Assembly (NCBI GenBank): GCA_047632015.1
Contig: JBLIBC010000198.1
Location: 1-5,430 of the forward strand
DNA: 5,430 nt
DNA from: JBLIAZ01 sp047632015
GTDB lineage: Bacteria > Bacteroidota > Bacteroidia > Flavobacteriales_C > GCA-002722245
Direction: 5' to 3'
Part shown: one piece after another, positions 1-5,430 of the stretch
Position numbering within the stretch: position 1 is the stretch's first letter
Layout: the number at the start of each line of letters is the position of its first letter
Program-made: the position numbers and the translations under genes
The notes under the pieces: model-generated
What the model was told of the DNA's origin: nothing
Database searches by the model: none
The model's input: the letters and a program-made list of their open reading frames with translations, nothing else

Positions 1-391
1 AAAACAAGTCCACATACGATGCTTGTTCAGATCTTTGTAATTCAGTCGTTCTCTCTGCTACTTTCTTAAAAAATGGAGATTCAGCATTTTCACCAGCCAT
101 TGAAGCAACTAACTCGCTCATTGAAATTTCCAAAGTCACACTGACACCTCCACGTAAATCCAAACCAAGGTTAATTTCCCTTCTTTTACATTCCATGTAT
201 GTGTAGCCCATCCACACTTTTTCGTCCTGTTTGTCTTTCAGTAATTGTATGTACTCAGCACTGGAAGATGAACCCGCCTCCTCTTGAGCATCACTCTCTG
301 CTAGTTTTGTGAATACTGTGAACGACATCTCCCACAGACAAATCAGTGAAAGAAAGATAATTATGGCTTTAATAGTATTTTTATTTTGCAT
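1..391 (-). CDS. secDF: Protein translocase subunit SecD (probably fused SecDF), N-terminal part only
   Basis: This gene is read leftward from ATG at 391-389 and stays open for 130 codons to the window edge, so the C-terminus is missing. SecD/SecDF is an inner-membrane component of the Sec translocase that uses the proton gradient to help pull secreted proteins across the membrane. The sequence shows a lysine-containing N-terminus, a first membrane segment at about residues 7-27, a polar Ser/Glu-rich stretch at about 32-58, and then the SecD hallmark EINLGLDLRGG at residues 72-82 followed by VSVTLEIS. In Bacteroidota the protein is usually a SecD-SecF fusion of roughly 1000 residues with this same opening, so the fusion is inferred, not seen. 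It is transcribed divergently from the histidine kinase gene, with its own -7 box at 430-437. The start is supported by the membrane segment beginning just after it. Confidence 0.9.
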   Translation of the reverse strand, partial: MQNKNTIKAIIIFLSLICLWEMSFTVFTKLAESDAQEEAGSSSSAEYIQLLKDKQDEKVWMGYTYMECKRREINLGLDLRGGVSVTLEISMSELVASMAGENAESPFFKKVAERTTELQRSEQASYVDLF

Positions 392-429
392 CTCTAAAAT
401 TGTATAAGTCTGTTTTTACCAATAATGCG

Positions 430-437
430 CAAATATA
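430..437 (-). promoter_or_regulatory. Bacteroidota -7 promoter box for secDF
   Basis: On the minus strand this reads TATATTTG followed by C, an exact match to the TAnnTTTG -7 consensus of the Bacteroidota primary sigma factor. It lies 38 bases upstream of the secDF start, leaving a leader of roughly 30 bases. No convincing TTG-type -33 element is seen about 20 bases further upstream, so the call rests on the -7 box and its position. Confidence 0.6.
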
Positions 438-471
438 AGTTTTTCAGCGAATTTAGGAGCATTATTTTTTA

Positions 472-479
472 TACTTTTG
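472..479 (+). promoter_or_regulatory. Bacteroidota -7 promoter box for the histidine kinase gene
   Basis: TACTTTTG followed by C matches the TAnnTTTG -7 consensus exactly. Its last base is 18 bases before ATG 498, implying a short leader of about 10-15 bases. The upstream -33 region lacks a clear TTG. The box also covers the alternative TTG start codon at 477-479, which would therefore lie upstream of the transcript start. This argues that translation begins at ATG 498. Confidence 0.6.
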
Positions 480-497
480 CCTCCGTTCAAAATTAGC

Positions 498-1403
498 ATG
501 AAAAACCGAAAAGTTTACACCCTTTTTTTCTTTTTATTATTGTATATCGTCTTCCAGTCTGTGTGGTGGATGTACAGTATTTTTAGTCTTTCAAACGACC
601 TTTTCACAGCTCCAGAAATGGAAGCTAAAAAATGGATGATTTTTGGTGAAGGAGCAGTGTTTTTAATGATACTCCTAATTAGCTTTATATTTTCGGTGCG
701 TACCTTAAAAAAGGATCTGAATTTATCCTTGCAGCAAAAAAACTTTTTAATGACCGTAAGCCACGAACTTAAAACTCCTATTGCAAGTCTTAAATTGTAC
801 ATACAAACACTTATTAAAAGGGACTTACCTCCTGAAAAACAACAAGACATATTAACTAAATCATTGTCCGACACTGACCGATTAAACAACTTAGTGGAAA
901 GTATTTTACTAGCCACAAAAATTGATGACCGCTCCTTGTTCCTCCATAAATCAACACTGAACTTAAGTCAATTAATTCAGGACACCGCTCTTCAATTAAT
1001 GGAGTCCAACACTAAAAAGTTAGATTTTGAATTTTTACTTGAACCAGACCTAAAATTCATAGGAGATGAAAACGCCATGGTTTCTATAACTACCAATTTA
1101 GTTAGTAATGCTATCAAATACAGCCCTGACAATTCCAACATAACTATTACTTTAATGAAAAAAGAATCACATGTTCTTTTTAGTGTGACCGATCAAGGTG
1201 CTGGTGTCCCACTGGAAGAGCGAAACAAAATATTCAATAAGTTTTACCGAATAGGTGATGAAAACACCAGAAAACAGCAAGGCACAGGCTTAGGTTTGTT
1301 TTTGGTAAAATATTTAGTGGAGCAGCACAATGGAAGTGTCTCTGTGCAAAATAATTCTCCCAAAGGTGCTATATTCGCGTGCAAGTTTAATACGATTACC
1401 TAA
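498..1403 (+). CDS. Small two-TM sensor histidine kinase, no adjacent response regulator
   Basis: This encodes a 301-residue membrane histidine kinase that would autophosphorylate a histidine and pass the phosphate to a response regulator. From ATG 498, TM1 is at about residues 7-28 and TM2 at about 49-67. Only about 20 residues lie between them, and no HAMP, PAS or other sensor domain is visible. The H-box SHELKTP has its phospho-acceptor at His89. The HATPase domain has an N-box (NLVSNAIKYS, about 200-209), a G1 box (DQGAGV, 232-237), an F-box-like FNKFYR and a G2 box (GTGLGL, 262-267), so all catalytic motifs look intact. The frame can be extended to TTG 477, but that codon lies in the -7 box, so ATG 498 is preferred. 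gpmI follows after 14 bp, suggesting co-transcription. No response regulator is present in the window, so the signal and the target are unknown. Confidence 0.93.
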   Translation: MKNRKVYTLFFFLLLYIVFQSVWWMYSIFSLSNDLFTAPEMEAKKWMIFGEGAVFLMILLISFIFSVRTLKKDLNLSLQQKNFLMTVSHELKTPIASLKLYIQTLIKRDLPPEKQQDILTKSLSDTDRLNNLVESILLATKIDDRSLFLHKSTLNLSQLIQDTALQLMESNTKKLDFEFLLEPDLKFIGDENAMVSITTNLVSNAIKYSPDNSNITITLMKKESHVLFSVTDQGAGVPLEERNKIFNKFYRIGDENTRKQQGTGLGLFLVKYLVEQHNGSVSVQNNSPKGAIFACKFNTIT

Positions 1404-1417
1404 AATAAAAACATACT

Positions 1418-2938
1418 ATGTCAAAAAAGAAATTTGTCCTAATTATCATGGACGGCTGGGGTCATGGAGACAAAAGCAAGTCCGACACTATTTTTAACGC
1501 TAATACACCTTTTGTGGATAGCTTATACAGTAATTACGCTAATGCTGAACTTAGCACTTCAGGTGAAGAGGTGGGGTTACCTGAAGGGCAAATGGGAAAT
1601 TCCGAAGTGGGACATTTAAATATCGGTGCAGGTAGGGTTGTTTATCAAGATTTAGTAAAAATAAACCTAGCGGTTAAAGACAAAAGCTTTTTTGAAAACG
1701 AAGTATTAGTAAATGCTTTGAATCATGCCAAAGAAAACGGAAAGTCTGTGCATTATGTAGGCTTAGTTTCCGAAGGAAGGGTTCACTCATCGCAAGCTCA
1801 TTTGCACGCATTATGTGATATGGCTAAACAATATGGTGTGGAAGATGTAAATATTCATGCTTTTACGGACGGTCGAGATTGTGATCCAAAATCAGGATTA
1901 GGGTGCATCACTAATTTGCAAAATCACTTAAAAAAATCCAATGGAAAAATAGCTACTATAACTGGCCGGTATTACTCCATGGACAGGGATAAGAGATGGG
2001 AAAGAGTGGCAAAAGGATACAATGTAATGGTGAAAGGACAGGGAATAAAATCCCAAGATCCTATAGCATCAATGCAAGCATCTTATGACGCTGGTATCAC
2101 AGATGAATTTGTGGAACCTGTTGTTATGGTTGATAATAACAACAATCCAGTTGGTCAAATTAAAGAAGGAGACGTGGTAATTTGCTTCAACTACCGTACT
2201 GACAGGTGTCGTGAAATTACTCAAGCATTATCTCAACAAGATTTCCCTGATGAAAACATGAGCAAAATGAATTTGCATTATGTGACAATGACTAAGTATG
2301 ACGAGTCGTTTCAAAACGTACAAATTGCGTACAAAAAGGATAACTTGGTTAACACCATGGGTGAAGTATTGGAAGGTGCTGGAAAAACTCAAATCAGAAT
2401 TGCTGAAACTGAAAAGTATCCTCACGTGACTTTCTTTTTCTCAGGAGGACGAGAGCAAGAGTTTACTGGTGAAAAAAGATTAATCGCCGCCTCACCAAAA
2501 GTAGCTACCTACGATTTACAACCAGAAATGAGTGCTCCTGAAGTGACAAGTAAAATTTGTACTGAATTGGCTAAAGGGGATGTTGACTTTGTTTGCTTAA
2601 ACTTTGCTAATCCAGACATGGTAGGTCATACTGGGATTTATGATGCCATTATAAAAGCTTGTGAAACAGTGGATGCATCGGTTCAACAAGTGGTTGAAAC
2701 AGGACAAGACAATGGTTACAGTTTTGTAATTATTGCCGATCATGGAAATGCCGATTTCTCGATAAATGAAGATGGTTCACCACACACTGCACACACAACT
2801 AATCCAGTTCCTATTTTCTTGTTGGACGACGATTACAAAAAAGTGAAAAATGGGAAACTAGGCGACCTTGCTCCTACCATTTTACACATGATGAACGTAG
2901 AAATACCAAAAGAAATGACTGGAAACATTTTAGTATAA
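1418..2938 (+). CDS. gpmI: 2,3-bisphosphoglycerate-independent phosphoglycerate mutase
   Basis: This cytoplasmic enzyme interconverts 3-phosphoglycerate and 2-phosphoglycerate in glycolysis and gluconeogenesis through a phosphoserine intermediate with two metal ions, usually manganese. The 506-residue length is normal for the family. The alkaline-phosphatase-like metal and catalytic residues are all visible. These are Asp12 in MDGWG, catalytic Ser62 in GNSEVGH, His123 in GRVHS, Asp151-Arg153-Asp154 in TDGRD, Arg184 and Arg190 in the GRYYSMDRD segment, Arg260/Arg263 in NYRTDR, Lys333 in TEKYPH, Asp400 and His404 in NPDMVGH, Asp441-His442 in ADHGN, and His459 in HTAHTTNP. The numbering of Asp12, Ser62 and His123 matches the well-studied Geobacillus enzyme as I recall it. 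It starts 14 bp after the kinase stop in an A-rich leader without a Shine-Dalgarno sequence, as is usual in Bacteroidota. No separate promoter is evident. Confidence 0.98.
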   Translation: MSKKKFVLIIMDGWGHGDKSKSDTIFNANTPFVDSLYSNYANAELSTSGEEVGLPEGQMGNSEVGHLNIGAGRVVYQDLVKINLAVKDKSFFENEVLVNALNHAKENGKSVHYVGLVSEGRVHSSQAHLHALCDMAKQYGVEDVNIHAFTDGRDCDPKSGLGCITNLQNHLKKSNGKIATITGRYYSMDRDKRWERVAKGYNVMVKGQGIKSQDPIASMQASYDAGITDEFVEPVVMVDNNNNPVGQIKEGDVVICFNYRTDRCREITQALSQQDFPDENMSKMNLHYVTMTKYDESFQNVQIAYKKDNLVNTMGEVLEGAGKTQIRIAETEKYPHVTFFFSGGREQEFTGEKRLIAASPKVATYDLQPEMSAPEVTSKICTELAKGDVDFVCLNFANPDMVGHTGIYDAIIKACETVDASVQQVVETGQDNGYSFVIIADHGNADFSINEDGSPHTAHTTNPVPIFLLDDDYKKVKNGKLGDLAPTILHMMNVEIPKEMTGNILV

Positions 2939-2999
2939 TATAAAAATAGTGTTTCTTTGACGACGATTAAAAAAAATAAAACAAACTAAATTAATTTTT
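2939..2999 (+). promoter_or_regulatory. A/T-rich gpmI-transporter gap with a weak possible -7 box
   Basis: This 61-bp gap contains no hairpin followed by a T-run, so transcription from gpmI could continue into the transporter gene. TTTCTTTG at 2952-2959 differs from TAnnTTTG at one position and could be a weak internal promoter, but no -33 TTG is apparent. The rest is an A-rich untranslated leader without a Shine-Dalgarno sequence. Confidence 0.2.
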
Positions 3000-4211
3000 A
3001 TGACAACTAAAGCAGCAAATTACAAAGTGCCATTTATATTGATGGTAATTTTGTTCTTCTTATTTGGATTCTTAACTGTACTTAACGGACAGCTTCAAGG
3101 ACCAATGAAAGCCTTATTCGATTTAACTAATGCTCAATCCACAATTTTAACCGGCGCGTTCTTTATTGCATTTGTTGTTACTGGAGCTCCTGCAGGAATG
3201 ATGGTGGATAAAATGGGGTACAAAAAAACGTTGGTGTTTGCTCTTTTATTAGTTGCAGTAGCATTAGCCACTTTTTTCGCCGGAGCTAAAGCGGTGTCTT
3301 TTCCAATCTTTGTTACTGGTTCTTTTCTATTAGGAGCTGGTATCACGATGCTGCAAGTAGTAGCTAACCCTTACATAGCTGCATTAGGAACTCCTGAAAC
3401 ATCAGGTAGTAGAATAAATTTAGCTGGAGCATTCAACTCTTTAGCAACTACTATTGCTCCTATATTTGCTACTTATGTGATATTTGGAGGAAAGGACATG
3501 GACAACCTTAAAGTTGGAGATGTTGAGATCCCTTACATAGGTTTAACAATATTTGCGGTTTTACTAGCTGCTCTTTTTAGTAGAGTAAGCTTACCAAACA
3601 TCAGTCAAGGAGGAGAAACAAAAACTGATGACACTCCTGTAAAGCTAGAAGGTACAGCATGGAAATTTAGTCATTTGACAATGGGAGTTCTTGCTATTTT
3701 TTGTTACGTTGGTGCTGAAGTTGCATCTGGTAACAACTTAAAATTATATTTAGAAGGAATGGGATGGGAACCTGGTGATGTTACATTAAAAATCTCTCTT
3801 TATTGGGGAGGGTTAATGGTAGGTCGTTTTATTGGTTCATCTATCTTTAAAAATGTTGACAATAGAAAAGGTCTTATTGTAGTGAGTTTAGGGTCTATGG
3901 CTCTTACGTTGGCAGGAAGTTTAATTGGTGGAAATGTTGGTGTTTGGGCATTAACTGGCGTTGGATTGTTTCACTCAGTAATGTGGGGTTACATATTTGG
4001 ATTAGCAATTGACAAATTAGGACCATACGTAAATCAGGGTTCTGGTTACTTATTAATGGGTGTTGCCGGTGGAGCAGTAATTCCATACGTACAAGCAACT
4101 TTTGCAGATTCTATCGGATGGCAAGCGTCGTTCTTGTTCATTGTGGCATGTCAAGGGTACATGTTGTTTTACGCATTAATAGGTTCAAGAATTAAAAAAT
4201 CAGCTGTTTAA
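3000..4211 (+). CDS. Sugar MFS transporter of the FHS (FucP/GluP-like) family
   Basis: This is a 403-residue inner-membrane transporter of the major facilitator superfamily, with about 12 hydrophobic segments split by a polar central loop at about residues 200-222. The family assignment rests on the TM4-TM5 signature LQVVANPYIAALG (118-130) followed by SGSRINLAGAFNSLATTIAP (135-154), and on CYVGAEVASG (235-244) in the second half. These correspond to the ANP, NLAQTFNS and CYVGAQTA regions of E. coli FucP as I recall them. Family members import fucose, glucose, galactose or N-acetylglucosamine, usually with protons. The actual sugar cannot be read from sequence. The Asp and Glu used for coupling in FucP appear to be Gly30 and Gln119 here. 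It lies 61 bp after gpmI and is followed by a strong terminator, so it probably ends the operon. No sugar kinase or isomerase is adjacent to fix the substrate. Confidence 0.88.
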   Translation: MTTKAANYKVPFILMVILFFLFGFLTVLNGQLQGPMKALFDLTNAQSTILTGAFFIAFVVTGAPAGMMVDKMGYKKTLVFALLLVAVALATFFAGAKAVSFPIFVTGSFLLGAGITMLQVVANPYIAALGTPETSGSRINLAGAFNSLATTIAPIFATYVIFGGKDMDNLKVGDVEIPYIGLTIFAVLLAALFSRVSLPNISQGGETKTDDTPVKLEGTAWKFSHLTMGVLAIFCYVGAEVASGNNLKLYLEGMGWEPGDVTLKISLYWGGLMVGRFIGSSIFKNVDNRKGLIVVSLGSMALTLAGSLIGGNVGVWALTGVGLFHSVMWGYIFGLAIDKLGPYVNQGSGYLLMGVAGGAVIPYVQATFADSIGWQASFLFIVACQGYMLFYALIGSRIKKSAV

Positions 4212-4230
4212 TCAGTTTTAAACTATACTG

Positions 4231-4258
4231 AAAAGCCTCGCATTTATGCGGGGCTTTT
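4231..4258 (+). terminator. Rho-independent terminator after the transporter gene
   Basis: AAAAGCCTCGC at 4231-4241 pairs with GCGGGGCTTTT at 4248-4258 across a six-base loop, with a single G-T wobble, and continues into a T-tract ending at 4260. It begins 19 bases after the transporter stop. The opposite strand has only a short T-run, so it should act mainly rightward. It separates the upstream operon from the decayed glycosyltransferase gene. Confidence 0.9.
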
Positions 4259-4277
4259 TTATTTTAAACCTACTGTT

Positions 4278-4285
4278 TACTTTTG
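4278..4285 (+). promoter_or_regulatory. Possible -7 box of the decayed glycosyltransferase gene
   Basis: TACTTTTG matches TAnnTTTG exactly and lies just downstream of the terminator, so the pseudogene could once have had, or may still have, its own promoter. It ends only 5 bases before the inferred ATG 4291, which would make the mRNA almost leaderless. No -33 element is clear. Either the match is chance, or the true start lies slightly downstream. Confidence 0.3.
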
Positions 4286-4290
4286 ATGTG

Positions 4291-5277
4291 ATGGAATTCG
4301 GAAAACTTGAAAAAGGGCATACATAATAAGTGCTTTGTCGTTCGTGCTAGCTGTAGTATTTTCCACAGGGTACCACAATTTTTGATGAACATTTCCAAAT
4401 ATTGGAATTTGCAGGACTTAAACTTGGTTTAACTGAAGCCAAGAATTTGCCTTGGGATTACACGGGAAAAATGCGTCCCGCTATTCAACCTGCAATTACA
4501 GTTGCGCTTTATAATTTCCTATCCTTCTTTGTAATCAGCAATCCATTTACTTTTACCTTAATTACCAGAATACTCTCCGCTTTACTAAGCTTTTGATTTT
4601 TCATTTTACGTATCAAAATTTTAAAGATGAATTTCAAAAATTACTGCTAAAAAAATTGTTCTTATACTTTTGATGTGGCTGGTTGTATAAAACGGGGTAA
4701 GATATTCCTCTGAAAACTGGTCAGAACTGTTTTTTTTGCTGGCGCGTTTTTATGGTTCTTAAAAAAAGAACACAGCAGTAAAATTGAGTTGTTATCGGTA
4801 GGGTTATTGCTTGGCTTATCTTTTTCATTCAGGTATCAAACTGCCGCAATGACAATGGGGATTTGTGCATGGATGCTCTTCATTAAAAAATGAAAAGCTT
4901 ACCAATTTAATCACGCTCCTTTTTGGCGTTACTGTAGTGATAGCTATTGGCTTATTTGTTGACAGTTGGTTCTATGGTGAATGGTATTAAGTGCATGGAA
5001 TTATTTCGAGGAAAATCTCCTATTAGGGAAGTCTAAATCATTTGGTGTAGAACCTTGGTACTGTTACATCATACAAACATTTTTACAAGCTATTCCTCCC
5101 TTTAGCCTTGCACCTATATTGGGGACAATGATATACCAATTCATGTTCAGGAAAAGTATTACCACATGGGTTGTTCTCCCTTTTTTACTGGTACATTTTT
5201 TAATAGGCCACAAGGAAGCTCGGTTTCTTTATCCAATCTTATTTTTGACTCCTTATATGATGATTAAAGTGATTTAA
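4291..5277 (+). pseudogene. Decayed GT22-family (Alg9/PIG-B-like) mannosyltransferase gene
   Basis: No single frame covers this region, but its pieces join into one multi-pass membrane protein of 329 residues up to 5274. GT22 enzymes transfer sugars, typically mannose, from lipid-linked donors. Two family hallmarks are present: the first-loop acidic motif as YHNFDEHFQ (about 4371-4398) and HKEARF (about 5209-5226), with conserved-looking NGVRYSSENWS (4691-4723) and FRYQTA between them. Inferred lesions are: -1 in the A-run 4310-4314, +1 in the T-run 4379-4383, -1 in the T-run 4591-4594, -1 in the A-run 4649-4655, TAA in place of a probable Tyr codon at 4688-4690, -1 at G4724, +1 in the A-run 4885-4890, and -1 at the GG of 4982-4984. 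Their net effect is -3, consistent with one ancestral frame. The frame stops at TAA 5275-5277, but family members continue for further membrane segments, so this stop is probably also premature. The longest open pieces are 4366-4596, 4726-4893 and 4981-5277. Sequencing error is an alternative cause. Confidence 0.8.
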
Positions 5278-5430
5278 ATCTTGAATGACAGGAAAAGCAA
5301 ACCATTTATGCGGTAGTTCTTGATTTAGTGCAACCTAATCTAGAACGGGAATGTTTAGCAATTTCTTCATTTATAATATTTTTTCGAATTCAGTTGTTCG
5401 TCGTACCTCCTCGGTTGGTAATTGCGGTAA
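5278..5430. other. Right-edge sequence without a convincing gene; possible pseudogene 3' end
   Basis: Reading on in the last pseudogene frame gives fragments such as LNDRKSKPFMR, FLI and CNLI, broken by TAG at 5314-5316, 5326-5328 and 5341-5343. Short hydrophobic pieces like these would fit the C-terminal part of a GT22 protein, but the match is weak. One plus-strand frame, read from just after TGA 5285-5287, is open to the edge, but it has no good start. On the minus strand two short overlapping tails end at 5371 (…RRTTEFEKIL) and near 5306 (…NEEIAKHSRSRLG…). Neither is recognisable. No terminator or RNA gene is seen. Confidence 0.25.

Noticed and set aside
515..916. 133-codon minus-strand open frame
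   Set aside because: It lies entirely inside the histidine kinase gene, its translation has no recognisable domain, and the plus-strand frame carries all catalytic motifs.
2228..2425. 65-codon minus-strand open frame
   Set aside because: It is antisense within gpmI, where the plus strand encodes conserved family residues, and has no independent support.
3134..3346. 70-codon minus-strand open frame
   Set aside because: It is a shadow of the transporter's membrane segments, without a start context or a recognisable product.
3904..4098. 64-codon minus-strand open frame
   Set aside because: It is antisense to the conserved C-terminal half of the transporter; its low-complexity His/Leu/Gln composition is typical of a shadow.
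4402..4596. Stand-alone 64-residue small protein
   Set aside because: The supposed start is a TTG coding Leu in the middle of the GT22 segment DEHFQILEFAG, so it is a pseudogene fragment rather than its own gene.
4278..4677. 13-bp direct repeat TACTTTTGATGTG at 4278-4290 and 4665-4677
   Set aside because: The second copy lies in reconstructed coding sequence and reads as part of a membrane segment. There are no inverted repeats or target-site features, so it is most likely chance in AT-rich DNA. Both copies contain TAnnTTTG, but the second is not positioned before a gene.
4981..5277. Stand-alone 98-residue membrane protein
   Set aside because: It begins in the middle of a GT22 segment (GEW then VLSAWNYF) after a one-base deletion and carries the family's HKEARF motif, so it is the later part of the broken gene. 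Internal translation cannot be excluded but is not supported.
5306..5371. Minus-strand tail NEEIAKHSRSRLG… resembling the end of a 16S rRNA methyltransferase (RsmH)
   Set aside because: The similarity is limited to a few residues around EEIA and SRSR, the upstream part of the frame is broken by a stop, and the rest does not fit the family C-terminus.

Overview
The window is an AT-rich chromosomal stretch that most likely comes from a Bacteroidota bacterium, probably flavobacteria-like. Three things support this. The two divergent genes at the left each have a Bacteroidota-type -7 promoter box (TAnnTTTG). The start codons have A/T-rich leaders without clear Shine-Dalgarno sequences. The partial left gene begins like the fused SecDF of this phylum. 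The species cannot be named from sequence alone.

Layout. Minus strand, 1-391: N-terminal 130 codons of the SecD part of the Sec translocase, running off the left edge. 392-497: divergent control region with one -7 box per direction. Plus strand, 498-1403: a small two-TM sensor histidine kinase. It is followed after 14 bp by gpmI (1418-2938, cofactor-independent phosphoglycerate mutase). After a 61-bp gap with no visible terminator comes a sugar transporter of the FucP/GluP-like MFS group (3000-4211), closed by a strong intrinsic terminator at 4231-4258. From 4291 onward lies a decayed gene for a GT22-family (Alg9/PIG-B-like) membrane glycosyltransferase. It can be rebuilt through seven single-base frameshifts and at least one nonsense codon, and it ends in poorly interpretable sequence at the right edge.

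Functional picture. The kinase, gpmI and the transporter lie in one direction with no terminator between them, so they may be co-transcribed. That would link sugar uptake to lower glycolysis (3-phosphoglycerate to 2-phosphoglycerate). The kinase has no response regulator in the window, so its output is unknown. The GT22 gene is non-functional as written. The main open question is whether it is a true young pseudogene or an intact gene disrupted by homopolymer sequencing errors.

I found no RNA genes, CRISPR arrays, insertion sequences or evident mobile-element boundaries, and no clearly new biological system. The points most worth checking are the GT22 wreck, the orphan kinase coupled to gpmI, and the apparent lack of the usual proton-coupling carboxylates in the transporter.
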